A stretch of DNA of 64,000 nucleotides, from positions 14,123,501-14,187,500 of the forward strand of contig NC_088323.1 in assembly GCF_910592395.1 (NCBI RefSeq). The letters are read 5' to 3'. Positions 1 to 11,699 of this stretch are shown here, in pieces; position 1 is the stretch's first letter, and every line of letters starts with the position of its first letter. A program made the translations under genes and the position numbers. The DNA comes from Lineus longissimus. Taxonomy: Eukaryota > Nemertea > Pilidiophora > Heteronemertea > Lineidae. Below the pieces are notes generated by a model. It made no database searches and was not told the DNA's origin. It worked only from the letters and a program-made list of their open reading frames with translations.

Positions 1-960
1 CTGTTCCCTTGACATTGTCAGAGTCTTTCAAATAAAGAGTCAGGCAACTAGGGACCGGCTTCAACATCAGAGCGGACGCTCGTTTCGGAAGACGAGCGCT
101 GGGACAGAGTTCTCTCGGGTATCGTGATACACCCAAGCCAATTCCGCACAACTGGACTTTGAAAAATTCTTCGATCAGCTGAACATGGCCGTTACAAACA
201 CCCCGTTTTAAAGCAAAGGCCTGCTTCAAAGTCACTGATCTATATAAAACTATTTAGATATAATGTCAAAGATAACATTCATATGAAAAACGATATGATT
301 CGCATTTTGCTTTTCGACAGTTTTGAGGAGAAGTGATGGCACTGGTTTGAGAATAATTTTCGAAGTGCGTTTTTCTACTCCACATCATCAAATATTTGTG
401 TATTAGCAGTTTGGTGTGTTGTCGGTGCCTAATTGACCATCTTAGGGTATCACATGGTTCCATTCGTTGTCATCTAATGAGATATTTATATCTTATTAAT
501 TTTGACCAACTGCAACTAGTTTTATATCGGGTTTAATTTCGCGTTCGCGGTAAAAAACGAAAAAAACATGAACAAATGCTAAACGTCGCGTTTTTTGTCG
601 TTAGATATTTATATGTTTAGAAATCCCATTTCATGTCAATTAGAATTTTTCAAATTAAATGTAACTGTTATTTAATGGGATATTTGATTGTTTTGCGATT
701 ATGAAGCCCAGGTTCTAGTTTAATGGTTTAAATGGTTCATTTTCCCATCGATGCACTTGTTTTGGCACACCTTTGAGCGCAAAGTGGTGTGAGGTATACC
801 GTTCCAATATTGTTGAACACGCAATGTGGCTTATACCTTAGAAAAAAATTATGATGTATACGTCCATTCTTGAGTCACCTCATCAGAAACAATTTATAGT
901 ATATGTTGCCATTGATTACAACCTAATCATGGATTTTTATAACAAATTGCAAAGAGATGA
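1..960 (+). repeat. Paralogous block Q, copy 1 (ankyrin-family 5' region)
   Basis: This stretch is repeated in the same orientation at about 17487-19650, interrupted there by a 1.2-kb element. The shared order is a coding-like exon, an AT-rich intron-like stretch, and a segment near 700-960 that matches 19360-19640. Parts reappear inverted at 57640-58200. It begins at the window edge, so the unit probably extends to the left. No intact open reading frame remains. Confidence 0.75.
60..235 (+). pseudogene. Ankyrin-family exon X relic, copy 1
   Basis: The plus-strand frame reads ASTSERTLVSEDERWDRVLS, then shifts to a frame reading KFFDQLNMAVTNT. The same exon occurs at 17540-17720 and, on the minus strand, at 57905-58185, where the frame is open and shows which residues are conserved (the DARLDRALSG and FFDQLNIA stretches). 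Shared protein-level similarity among three copies argues for a former coding exon. I do not recognise the domain. A frameshift and stops make this copy non-functional. Confidence 0.55.
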
Positions 961-1150
961 GAGGGCAATTTTGCTGATATGAGACGTATTTTCGACGCCT
1001 GTCGTCTTTTTCTCAACAATTTTTCTCCTAATCTCATCCTCAGACAAGTGATTTTTTTGGATTTGATCTTCCATTTGTGAATCATAACCCAATACTGTTG
1101 ACCTCCGTCGAGGAATTTATCAAAAACTCCAAAATATTTGCCTTTAAAGG
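955..1150 (+). pseudogene. Ankyrin-family exon Y relic, copy 1
   Basis: The plus strand reads DMRRIFDACRLFLNNFSPN and then LILRQ, with an extra T causing a frameshift in the following run. The sister copy at 58298-58513 keeps the frame open (VRRIFDSCRLSLNNFSPN, then LILRQLIFGFDLPFVNHNP). The fold is unrecognised. Copies in two places with the same reading frame suggest a true former exon. It is followed in both copies by the same 3' sequence, apart from a 330-bp difference at 1147-1477. Confidence 0.5.
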
Positions 1151-1477
1151 GTAACTCGTGTCAAATTTCACCATATAATGTTTTAGCTGTTTTTGACAAA
1201 TGACTACGTCACTTTCTCATAAATCGGTAAGGTTTTCGAATCGAAATGCACATTTTCTAGAAATTGATGGTTTAATCCCGCCCGGACGGCTCGCTTCGAT
1301 GCCGTTTTCGTTGATGACGTCACAACATGAAAATGTTCGCGGTCGCGGTGGTTTACATTCAGCGATTTTATAACAAATCTAATCAAAAATGGAAAATTTG
1401 AGCTTTACATTTGTGATCAACAATTAAAAACGGACGTATTTCCACAAAGTTGTAAATCACATCATAGTATCACTTGA
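1147..1477. other. 330-bp insertion relative to the paralogous copy
   Basis: The paralogous block at 58310-61840 runs directly from the end of exon Y (about 58510) into sequence matching 1478 onward. This copy has about 330 extra bases in between. No inverted termini or target duplication are obvious, so it could be a small unidentified insertion here or a deletion in the other copy. Confidence 0.5.
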
Positions 1478-1879
1478 AGCCCGCCTGACCATACTGTAAA
1501 GATACGGCTTCATAAATTATTGGGAAATTGGGAATTGGATTGTCAACCTATCTATATTCACCTGCATTCTGCCACTCCAGTTGTAATAGGTGGCCATAAG
1601 TACGCGGCACCTTTTGTTCAATAGATAAAATTAGAAAGAAAAAACGAAAGATATTTATACGTGATCGGCCAAAATGATTATGATTTTTTTCTCCAGAAAT
1701 CTCTGTTAGTTGGAAACATGAATCATAAGGCGCGATAATTTGGCAGTTTTAAAGTAGTGCATGGGTTACAGAATTAAAATTGAATCTATTCAAAGTGATC
1801 TCGAATTCTGGCTCTTATCTTATTGTATACGTGTACAATTAATATGATATTTCAAAATTTGATTGTTGATACGGCGTGA

Positions 1880-1980
1880 ATGGACAGCGCTGATGCTCAC
1901 ATTTCACAACGGTCACCTTGCTGTGGTAGATGCTCTATCATGCTATTGAAAATGGCGCAGATGTTGACGAAGGGAAGAAG
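1880..1980 (+). pseudogene. Degenerate ankyrin-repeat exon
   Basis: Aligns with the intact 99-bp ankyrin exons at 20704-20802 and 51994-52092, including the GATGTTGACGAAGGGAAGAAG end and the following GTAACAC splice donor. A short internal duplication (CTATCATG) and a missing base in the GGTGGCGCA stretch break the frame. The same broken exon, with the same internal duplication, occurs at about 58910-59010, so the lesion predates the block duplication. Confidence 0.7.
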
Positions 1981-2169
1981 GTAACACACCAAAAGCTTTC
2001 TCAAATCATAAGATGATAAAGCAATATCAAAAATATGTTGGCAATGTGTATGTTATTGTTGAATAAGATAACTAGTTTGAATCTCTTGAAATCATCTACT
2101 CCTCGATCTATCTAGTCGTTTATTTTTTTTTGTATTTCGATATTTGCTTATCGACAGTGTGTCTGTCTT

Positions 2170-2260
2170 GTTATAGAACGGCTGGACGGCGCTAATGAGC
2201 ACCTCCAAAAACGCTCACCTTGGCGTCGTACTGTACGGGGTTGTTATAAAACGGTTGATT
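2170..2260 (+). pseudogene. Degenerate ankyrin-repeat exon remnant
   Basis: The preceding intron end (CGACAGTGTGTCTGTCTTG) and exon start (GGCTGGACGGCGCTAATGAGC) match the ankyrin exon pattern, but homology stops at about 2250 without the 3' half or a donor site. The paralogue at 61195-61275 is broken in the same way. Confidence 0.6.
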
Positions 2261-2334
2261 CACTTATTAAAGTGAATGGTATCAAGGCAAAATAAGTTCT
2301 CCACCATATTATAGGGGGTTAAGTGGGCATTTGC

Positions 2335-2490
2335 CTTACGCTTGTCAAGTGGTAAAGACTGCACCAGCAATAGGGACAGTGTTCCAGGTAATAAATCTTA
2401 CGCTTGTGGAATGGTAATAATTGCTCCAGTAATGGAGACTGTGATCTGGGGAATAACTCTTACAGTTGTGGAATGGTAAGATGTTTGCTC
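2335..2490 (+). repeat. 62-bp tandem repeat, about 2.5 units
   Basis: The phrase CTTACGCTTG or a close variant starts at 2335, 2397 and 2459, giving a constant 62-bp period. The same array with the same period is present at 61361-61510 in the paralogous block. Confidence 0.8.
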
Positions 2491-2815
2491 AATGAATCAC
2501 ACAAGGTACAGTGACATACAAATGTAAGCGTGTGACGACAGCAACACTTTTAATTGACACCTTTCATAGATAGTTATCTTTCACTGCTGGATGTCGTATT
2601 GAGATAAATCAATATTTCCAGTATGGTGCCGATAGGTTGCTAAACACGCAGGGAAACGGAGTCCTAAATGCGAGGTATTTCTTTGTGTCAAGCTCTGCTA
2701 AACGTTACAGAATTGGGGTTTGGGTGGACTTAGCTACAAGAGTAAAGCACTACATTGATAATGCAAAAAGGAGCGCCTGTTAGAATCGTACTTCTTCGCT
2801 TGGAATCGGCCTCTT

Positions 2816-3785
2816 ACTACTAAACACCAGCTGTTGCGAGAATCGCCCTTATCGTCTTCGTCATCGAACTCAATCTGAAGACTAGAAACGTAAAACTCTG
2901 ACTCCTCATCCCCTCGACGCACTAAAACTGTGCTTGCAAGCAACCAGTGCTTTGTGAGAACCAGGGACTATGGTGGGAGTGACAAGCTACAAAAGGACAG
3001 CCCGTCAGTATTCTGTGGTGTTGTGTGCAATCGCACTCGTCAGACACCTAGAGCTGTGTTGTACTTAGGTCGTACAGGTGTCGAAAACTCCGCACTTCGG
3101 GGTTTCCACTTTTCTGGGGAGTTGCTGACTGAATTTTATGGCGAACGTGGTTCTCTGATATTTTTTTTACAACTGACTTTGTTACAACAAACTTTCGATC
3201 AAGGCATACATTAATCTTTTAATAGATGATTATTTAATCCATTTTTAATAGTTCACCGTGATTGGCCTCTACTGGACACCATCCAATCATCCACGGTGGT
3301 CTGTAGTCAAGACTGGTGTTTTGATACTTGCGTTTTCAAACGCAGACTAACTACTACAGATGTAAATTCAAAGTGGTGGATACAACTGGACATTTGAAGT
3401 TTATTAAAGAGACCCACTGCAATCCGCACTGTGATTCTAAAGCTTCTATTACCATTGTTACTAAACATTCAAAATGACGATTACCAAAAACACGCTAAAC
3501 TAGTCAAGTAATCCACGATAAGAGCGTCAATGTTCTAGTATTTCAATAAACATGTAGATGACATTCAGAATGTCACTTCGGTTGTCACTTCACTTTCTAA
3601 TGGACGACAGGCGTCGTAACCCCGATGGAGGGAGTCGCAATGGCTGCAGGCGTCTTTCTCTGACGGAGGGAGACATCCGAACCACTATACAATGCCCAAA
3701 TGTATAAATAAATGTAGATACAATTAAATGATGATTTTTGCGATATTCAGTAAATTTTTTACTGTCCGTAGTAATCCAAGTGTTC
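2816..3785. other. No assigned feature
   Basis: I see no recognisable element here. A minus-strand acidic open frame (2734-2943, with an EFDDEDDKGDSRNS stretch) and a 94-codon plus-strand frame (2930-3214) exist but match nothing I know and may be chance. The 3' end of the BEL/Pao relic, including a possible LTR, could extend into 3600-3785, but I could not identify a paired repeat. Confidence 0.4.
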
Positions 3786-3789
3786 TCTG

Positions 3790-5722
3790 ATTTAGAGCCA
3801 CGTAATAGCAGCGTTTGACCGTTTTGGTCTCGTCTTCAGTTTTTCTATGATCAGTTCTTCTATGATCGCCATTTTCCAGTTTCTCCTGTTGGTGTCCTTG
3901 TCGTGTACGAGAATGACGTCATTAATATCACTTATATCGGTTTTGGCATTTTGTTTTCTATAAGTTTGTATTGGTGTTGTTCCCGCAACCTCGCGAGATA
4001 GTGTAGAGCGGAACAATTTAGCGTGCAGGATATTTTCCCAAATTTCGCGAGTAGGTCATGCTCGCGAATATATTCTGCCACAAAAATATCTTGCTTTTCA
4101 GCTAGAATTCCATGTCGTTAATGTCATGCCTTCACATGCAGTGCATCCATTTAGGCCCTATGTAGTTCTAAGCTTACGAAACCATTAAAAAAGTGATTCA
4201 TTGATACTGTGTATACCCCAGGGAATTACCACGTATATAATTACACCTAACAACCATAAATTCCACACCTCTTCAATGACTTATGCCTAAATTAATGCTC
4301 ATCTTTTGTGCTATCAGCTTAATTACTCTATACATTGAGACCTGTTGACAGTGGATTTGAGTATACTGTATAGACACGTACACTTCAGTACCTATTCACT
4401 AGTAGTAGATCTTGGTCAAAATATACGATTTTATTTTAACAGAAAAGAATTCGCCTTGAAAATATCATCTGTTCTACAATACTCGTCATGGGAAGCGTTT
4501 CCTAAACTTTTAAAGACATTTCGCGCGTTTTTATACCAATTTCTCGAGTTTACCTCTGCCGGCACAAGTTATCCTCAATATTTTCGTGAGGCAACAATGA
4601 CATATCATGTCCGTACATAAAATATTTCGCGATAATAGCTTTCAGTTCAATTGGATCTGCTGACAGATACGTGAATGATGTAGTGTTTACCGTTGCTTGG
4701 ATTTCTTTGACGAGATTTTGAAACTCGTCCATTGGAATAAGTGATTTGCGCAATTTTTTTATGTGCAAGTAGTTTCGTCACTATGTACAGCAAATGTCTG
4801 AGAGTTTACTTTCCGTTTTGTAACTTCTCCTGATGAGTTGAGATCCTTTTCCGCGATTGGCAGCTAGTCAGGTTTAGTATTCCATTTTAATCAAATCACC
4901 CCACGATATCCGATTTCGTTTGTAGTCCTTCCGCTCTGATTCTTTGATCGAGCATGTCCGAGTTCGAACTCCATTAGCGCAGATTGAACGAGACTCCTGG
5001 AAATAATCCAATGCTTCCTGATCTGATTCGGTTTACACATCCTTGGCGACTGGGGGTATCAACTGGACCGATGCTCGTGAACAGTGATAGCCAAGGCGAA
5101 TGATACGAAACAAGTTCTTTCGAGACATCATTGTCTTTGTACCAGAGGAAATTAACCCACTTCGTCTCCGATTCTAGTAACTATAGAGCCAAAAAGGCCC
5201 GAGCGATATCTGCAGACAGACCAATCCGTTTGGCCCAAAAGAGCATAATAAGTTCAGTGAGATCCTGCAACATGTTAGGTTCTTCTTATAAACATGAGTT
5301 GAGCGATGGACTGTCACTTCAGGCGTCGAAGAAGATTCACAAGGGAGTGGTTTCACTGTCACGATGTACGGGAAAAAGAGGCAGGTAGTGACCGGTTTTA
5401 CCACCATCTGGGTTGTCCTCCGAAATGAAGCCCTTTTCAATGTTTTCCTTCATTGCTTGGGTATAATTAAAAATGTTCAACTTACGTAGTCGTGCCATGA
5501 CTTGACGTAGCCTGGCTTCGCCTTCCCTTGTGTTAGTGAGTAGCTCTGCGTAGTCTGGTCTTCATTGTAATGGACCAAATAGTGTCCATCATTGAACTTG
5601 ATTTTCTGCATGAAGTCCAATTTGAACTGTTCATTGAAGTTTTTATCATTCTCATCTGTTTGTAGAATAGTGCTGCCTTTGACGAAATACTGGAGTACTT
5701 GAACCTCCGGATCGTTATTCTC
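3790..5722 (-). pseudogene. BEL/Pao retrotransposon pol relic (RT and integrase parts)
   Basis: Read on the minus strand. At 5722-5440 a BEL/Pao N-terminal RT region appears (KIKFNDGHYLVHYN, then EARLRQVMARLRKLNIF and the MKENIEKGFI motif). RT core follows at 5380-5110 (NMLQDLTELIMLF, RIGLSADIARAFL, VNFLWYKD). The integrase part is at 4768-4560 (DEFQNLVKEIQATVNTTSFT, LSADPIELKAI) and its C-terminal barrel-like region at 3955-3800 (DVILVHDKDTNRRNWKMAII). These are family-typical segments of BEL/Pao polyproteins in the right order. Many stops and indels are present and the middle of pol is poorly preserved. The upstream protease lies at 8963-9112, separated by a LINE insertion. Confidence 0.8.
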
Positions 5723-8700
5723 GATGATTTTTATTTATTTTATTTTTATTTATTGAAATTTTACTGTACATGTACATCCACGTATACAATAATAGTGACG
5801 ACAGAAACGTGTACAGAGTGGTGTTGGCACAGGAAATGTCCTATGTGAGCCAGCACCACAAAGTATAAATAAACTACAGAAGAAAAATAAATATGGCATA
5901 AAATGTAGTGTACTAGCACTGCCTACAGAGGGGACATCTGCAGGCAGTGACCCAAGAGCATGTATTGTCGACGGTAAAACCACCAAGCTTCTTACAATAT
6001 AAATCAATAACATTAGTTTTAAAACATGCGTGGCGACTTTGGCACCGAGCTGCGATTGGTAGCGCATTCCAGGTGCCTACTATCCGATTAAAAAAAGAAG
6101 TAAAAAACGACTCGGTCCTGCACCGTGTTTGTTTTAAAACCATGGGGTCGCCCCTACGAGTTGTAAAATTGACGTACTCATCGACAGGCACTGAAAACTT
6201 CTGTGTAAAACAATTGTGTATAAAGAGTAGATCTAAAATTTCACGGCGAAAGGCCAGAGGTAAAAGTCCCAGCCCTGACATTCGTTCAGCATAAGATAGA
6301 TCACGATCCGAGATGTGTCTTGTGGCCCGGCGCTGAACATTCTCCAAAACAGAAAGATTCCGTTTGGAGAGACCACTCCAAGCCACAGAACAGTACTCGA
6401 CTCAACTCCTGACAACACTTGAATACAATGTCTTTAACGCATCCTTGTGCTAACAATTACCAGTTATCCTTCTAATAACGTGCCAGTGTTTGTTTGCACT
6501 GTGCGCAACAAAGTCAACATGTTTATTCCACGACAAGTCATTTTGCAATAATACCCCCAGGTCTTTTACCTGGTTTGCCCTCTCCAACACGTAACCGCCT
6601 AAATTGTAATGAAACTTGATTGGATGGAGGCGTCTCGTGAAACTTATAATTTGACATTTCAGAGTGTTAAAGGAGAGACCCCACTTGCTACTCCATGCCC
6701 TAAGGGCATCCAAGTCATCCTGTAAAGACAGACAATCAAACAAGTTCTCAATTACCCTGTAACACTTGGCGTCGTCCGCGTAAAGCTCCGAGCCAGTCCT
6801 CTCACTAACTGCCTCGGGCAAATCGTTGACATATAATGAAAAAAGCAGAGGACCTAAAATGGAACCCTGAGGTACCCCCGATAAAACCGGTTTCAAGGGC
6901 GAGGTAAAACCATCAAGAACCACTCTTTGGGACCGGCCCTGCAGATAGTCCTTGAACCATGCCAATAAGCGGCCATTAAAGCCAAAAGTTTGCAATTTGT
7001 GACATAATAACACGTGGGGGACAGAGTCAAAAGCGCGGGAGAAGTCCAGGTATAACACATCCATCTGGCCGCCATCGTCCAGTGTTTTACCAACTTTATC
7101 TAAAAATTGGACAAGCTGTGTATCAGTTGAGCGACCCTTAACAAACCCATGTTGAGAGGGAGACAACATGCTCTCCACCAAAGGATAAACCTGGTTACTG
7201 ATGCATCGTTCCATAACCTTAGACACGCATGAAAGGAGAGAAATCCCCCTATAGTTTTCAACACATTCTTTGTCGTGCTTCTTGAAAACTGGAACCACAT
7301 TTGCAATCTTCCAGCAATTGGGAAGTGCCCCGTACTTCATAGACTTGTTAAAAACACTTGCAAGAGAACTACACAAAGCGTCGGCGAAATGTTTCAGAAC
7401 CCTAGGTGAGATACCGTCCGAGCCAACCGCTTTGGAGGCATCTAGATTTGTGAGAACTCTGCGAACATCATCATCAGAAAAGTTCAAGCATTCAAGACTG
7501 TCATTTTTAACAATGGATATCTCAGGCAAAGGTTGAGCACGCTGATCAGAAAATAATGAAGAAAAATGTTCGCAGAAAACCTCTGCTTTAGATGTCCCGT
7601 CTGAAACGCGCTGCTCTTTGAAAGTGACAGTGTCCGGGACGCTTTTAGACTTTGTTTTACCATGATAAAAGGACCACAATTTCCTTGGATTTGCTTTGAC
7701 AACCTCGCCAAGATCTTTCACATGAGACCTGTATTTGTCCCTGGTCAACTTACGTAAACGATTGCGTAAGGATTTAAATTTAGCCCACGACTGCGGTCTG
7801 CTATCCGACTTGGCTTTTCTACGAGCTGATTTCACCTGGTTTGAAAGGTGTTTAACCTCAGCATCAATCCATATGGGCCTGTTAGTGTCCTTCACTTGTC
7901 GTTTCGGAATGAATTTCTCAATGCCAACATTAAAGATGGAGTACCAGTCACACCACATAGTCTCAGCATCCCTCGACGTTGAATGACGGTGGGCAAAAGG
8001 CGAAACATTGCTAAACACGTCCCTAAAATATGTCTGGAGTCCTTGAAAGTCCGCATTTTTAAAGTCAAGAACCGTACGTTGAGTACCCGGCCTACGGGCT
8101 GGACGGAAGTTCATGTCAGCAATGATGGGGTAATGATCTGAGTCAAACATGAGAGGCAGCACCCTGACATGAGAGAAGACCTCTGGACAGTCAGTTAGAA
8201 TAAGATCAAGAATATTGCCTTTTTTATGAGTCGGTTCATTAATCAGTTGTGTCAGAGAGAAATCACTAACGAGCTCACAGAAGCAATGCGCGGGTCCAAG
8301 GCCCGGAGCGGACACAGTATTCCAATCGATTTCCTTATAGTTGAAATCACCAAGGAGGCACGTTCGATTAAAGGCGCCCTCACAATTCAAAAGCACTTCA
8401 TACAGCTTGTTCACAAACGAATTGTCGTCCGGCGGCCTATAACACACAATAAGGCCAACTTTCGGACCCGTTTGGCCATCCTGGATTTCACAAACCATAA
8501 TTTCGTTATCATCCGTCTCGAATTCCTTTCTTCGCCTCGAATAGAATTCCTTGCGGACGCCGAGAAGAACGCCACCACCACATGTATCCGTGTTGCGGTC
8601 GCGACGATAAACACTGAAAAGGTTCGAAGGAAGAACCTCATTGTCGTGTATATTGTCGTCCAGCCACGATTCGGTGACGCATACAATGTCCAGATTCTCA

Positions 8701-8962
8701 CCGATAACAAGATTCTGAAATTCAGCAAGCTTGTTACGGGACGCTGTCACAGTTTTCACACTACGAGTGTTCAGAAGACCGACCTGCACACTAGCGCCAG
8801 CGGCGGCCCTCCTCTCTTTCTTCGTATTCTCCTTGTTTTGATTTGATCTGCTGATGCGAATACGAAGTGTTCGATTTTGACGATGAACAATGGCCCTAAC
8901 ACAAAACAGCCTAAATTTGAATAATGTATATGTAGTAGCGTTCCGTCCCCTTTCACTAAACG
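5723..8962 (-). mobile_element. Non-LTR retrotransposon (CR1/L2-Jockey-like LINE), nearly full length
   Basis: A single pol frame with an AP-type endonuclease and reverse transcriptase is followed by a short 3' UTR and an A-rich tail of AAATA-like units at about 5728-5757. The hexamer ATTCTC lies immediately outside each end (5717-5722 and 8963-8968), consistent with a 6-bp target duplication. BEL/Pao coding sequence flanks both sides. No separate ORF1 protein is visible, so the copy is either 5' truncated or of a one-ORF type. Two nonsense codons are the only lesions I see in pol. Confidence 0.85.
5913..8900 (-). pseudogene. LINE pol: endonuclease plus reverse transcriptase, two in-frame stops
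   Basis: Numbering from a Met at 8993 (probably too far upstream), residues about 70-295 are an exonuclease-endonuclease-phosphatase domain with the catalytic Asn in LLNTRS, the Glu in TESWL, GDFN and SDH. Residues about 560-800 are reverse transcriptase: VVPVFKK, YRGISLL, HGFVKGRST, DFSRAFDSV, SGVPQGSILGPLLF and the YADD catalytic motif at about 738-741. The frame stops with TAG at 6450-6452, meets a TGA at 6402-6404, then stays open to 5913, encoding the usual C-terminal tail (VQRRATRHI, VGTWNALPIA and a cysteine-rich CRCPLCRQC end). Target-primed reverse transcription in the nucleus is the known role of the family. Only the two stops appear to disable it. Confidence 0.9.
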
Positions 8963-9112
8963 ATTCTCTAGGAACTGGAAAGCATGATAACATCCAATCA
9001 TGATATCCACAGTGAATTCAACGGCAGTAAAGTTATTGGCTAACTTGCTTTCAATGTGCGCTATGTATTCTGTACTCCTTACATGTTCTCCATCCACGCT
9101 GATTGATGGCAT
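8963..9112 (-). pseudogene. BEL/Pao protease-like fragment
   Basis: The minus-strand frame starting near 9112 reads ISVDGEHVRSTEYIAHIESK and then VDIMIGCYHAFQFL, resembling the Ile-Leu-Ile-Gly motif region at the end of the retropepsin-like domain of BEL/Pao pol. It lies on the same strand as, and upstream of, the RT relic at 3790-5722, and the LINE between them explains the gap. The match is short, so assignment rests mainly on context. Confidence 0.55.
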
Positions 9113-9179
9113 TAGTAGTAGACCGGGTAGTCTGGGTTTTTTACCCTTTAAATTTAAATTTAATTAAAAAGTGCTCCCT

Positions 9180-10690
9180 TTTTCTCGTCCTGAAATATAA
9201 GGTAACGTATAAATTGACAGGCAAAGTATCAGAAACTATGGAAATATGGTTTAATCGCTTCTCTGATGTAGCCAAACGTGGGAAGTGGTCCGATGAGGTA
9301 AAACTAGATGTGCTCATATCCCGATTGGAGGGTGATGCAGGAGAGTTTGTTTTTGGACAATTGTCTGAGGCCACCCGCCAGGACTATAAAAAATTAGTCA
9401 AGCAATGGATAGTAGATTTAAAAAGATAGAGCTCAACAAGACATATGGTAAGAAATTTACCAAAAGAGGTAGAAACCCAATGAATCTGTAGAGGTCTATT
9501 GTGCAGACTTGAAGAAGTTTTATGACAAAGCCTATCCAGATCGGGACAACTAAGTCCGTGAAGCGGACATACTCCGCCGGTTTATTGATGGGTTGTGGGA
9601 CGAAACATGTCAACATCAAGTTGATTATCTCAAGTGCCCAACCACAGTGGATGAGGCTGTTGCCAACTATAGAGAATCTAAGGCATTAAGAGAGACGCGT
9701 TCACCAAGAATAGGCAGAGCGAAAGGGCGCCATTCTTAAACTGCAGACGATGTAGTAGTTTCTAATCTATATTGGGTGCTAAATGTCATATATTTTTTAC
9801 AGGTTTCAAATAGAAATATTCAACTATATAAATCACCACTACATCACTTTTCTTCATCGCACAACCATGACTACGTGCGATATTTATTTAATATCATATA
9901 CTTTGGTCTGCCCGAGTAGCTACCGTCCATCCGGTGACTCTTCTTCCGGTCTTAGATAAACTTCTTGAAAGATTAATGTTTAACAGACTCAACCGATGAT
10001 AATAACCGTAATAACATACCCCATAGTGTTTCCGAACCCGCAGCACCAATTAACACCCGCGTACCAAAAGACCCGCGGATGCATTTCAACCGCTTTTGTT
10101 TGACAGGAACAATCCGACAAAACATTGAAAGGCGCTCAAAAGTCTACTCCTGTTTCCTTGACACAGTTAAAGCTTTTGTCAACTGGAGACACGCGTTCAC
10201 TGAGAAATGGCAGGGCGAAAGGGGCCATTCTAAAACTGCAGACGATGTAGTAGTTTCTAGAAGTGATGATTCTGATGACGAATCCTAGCAAACCATTCAG
10301 CGAATTAATGTTGGCAAAGAGAATTGGAAGAAAAGGGGCTTGGGGTCCTAACCAGTTATCATCCACGCTGATAAGGGCGCTGACCGGGCCCAATATGATA
10401 CCCAACAATTTATGAAAGAGATGGGAAATAGCAGAAGAGATAATTGCGATCCTTAGGGACAATTCCAACACTTGCAACGCTCTGCCAATGACGTTACCTC
10501 AATGGTGGAGATGTGGAATCAGAGGCCAGAAATTTTGGGCATGCGATAAGCATATCGATACGGTTAGCCCAAGTGTAGAATTGACAAACATGTGTCCTAA
10601 TCAGGGTACATGCTTTGATTGGGTGACTCCATCCTGGGATTATAGCAATAGGGGAAGCAGATACGAGCAGAGCCCGTTATCGTAAAACTA
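9180..10690 (+). pseudogene. Ty3/gypsy-like gag relic with degenerate zinc knuckle
   Basis: Plus-strand fragments read ETMEIWFNRFSDVAKRGKWS, FGQLSEATRQDYKKLVKQ, then after a frameshift NESVEVYCADLKKFYDKAYP and ILRRFIDGLWDETCQHQVDY, the usual capsid-region pattern of Metaviridae-type gag. At about 10500-10545 the frame reads WWRCGIRGQKFWAC, a CX2CX4HX4C knuckle in which the first Cys is Trp and the His is Gln, single-base type changes. An in-frame stop follows YPDRDN and further stops occur later. The frame is interrupted by an inserted RT fragment at 9767-10186 flanked by about 70-bp direct copies of gag sequence. No protease or pol was found downstream. Confidence 0.7.
9696..10256 (+). mobile_element. 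LINE-RT fragment flanked by about 70-bp direct repeats of gag
   Basis: Gag sequence from ACGCGTTCAC to GTAGTAGTTTCT appears at 9696-9766 and again at 10187-10256. The roughly 420 bp between them match 11700-12150 and carry the RT segment ending in RRSKVYSCFLDTVKAF. After the second copy gag resumes in frame (SRSDDSDDES). The arrangement looks like an insertion with an unusually long target duplication. Confidence 0.7.
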
Positions 10691-11690
10691 ATCGGACTTG
10701 TCCGCATGAGTCAAATTGTTAGACATATGTTATTAGCAATTCTGGTAAATGACAAGATATGAATTTGGTGGCAATATAAGATTTTGGCAACTTGAGCAGT
10801 GGAGAACGTTCCAAGTTGTGATTATGATGTCAGAATGGCAATGGAGAACGCCAGACATATATTTGCAAACCCGGTACCGGTTATTTTCAACAACTTTTTG
10901 CAGAGCAGTGGAGAACGTTCTTGCCAAGTCGAATATTTGAAGTCCGGTAGTGTGCAAAGCTATTACGACCACCAATTTGAATGCCGCTGGCGGTAGTCTT
11001 TGTCTTATTGGTAAACAACTTGCTAACATTCGTCGTTGCCCGAAATAACAATGAGGTTCAAAACTCATGTCAAATACTGCTATTCAAAGCAACGCCATCA
11101 TGCTTTGATGCTGTGCAGCCGAGTGACGCATGAATCTGTCTCAGAAATATAAACATAGAGACAAAGACCTTAACAAAAAGTGTCACAACAGTTTCGCGCT
11201 GAAACAATATCGGCGAAAAATTATTCTTTTTTTTCTTATCACGTTTAAATTTAGCGCCTAGTTTGATTCGCACCTTTTCCCATTGTATTCTTTAGGCTCT
11301 CGTGATTTTTCGTTTGTGGAACGTTTTTTTTCACTTTGCCACGAAGCGATAGGCAAGCAAGTTGCACCCATTATTATGTTTTAGTTAGGCGTCCCGGTTC
11401 GGTGTTCAATTCAATTATCTTATTGCAGACTGTTAGCCTGATGTCAACGCAACTGTTAATTAGCTTTACGATTATCCTTTGAATTTAGGATTATAATTGC
11501 TCATTTTAGCATGTAAATTATTTGTTTTTCGTGTTAAATGTTGAGTTAAAAGAACCACGCCCGAAATCAAAGGGACAATCAAAAGTTGCCAAAAGTAGTT
11601 ATTTATTGTTTGTATTGCACTAATTAGAAAAAGTAAATTAACACGAGTTATAATAGTTGAATTAGTTCTGTTTCTCTTGATAACCCATGA
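10691..11690. other. No assigned feature
   Basis: Several short open frames on both strands match nothing I recognise. A phrase close to GAGCAGTGGAGAACGTTC recurs at 10792-10812 and 10902-10920. Nothing else structured is seen. Confidence 0.4.
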
Positions 11691-11699
11691 TTTATATTT

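Larger units (their letters stand above)
955..2815 (+). repeat. Paralogous block P, copy 1
   Basis: Matches 58310-61840 in the same orientation: exon Y, broken ankyrin exons, the 62-bp tandem array and the flanking sequence through GCGAGGTATTT and ACAAGAGTAAAGCAC. The other copy carries a 2.0-kb Helitron-like insertion (59063-61058) and lacks the 330 bp at 1147-1477. Confidence 0.8.

Noticed and set aside
8226-8846. 206-codon plus-strand open frame
   Set aside because: Antisense shadow of the LINE endonuclease coding region.
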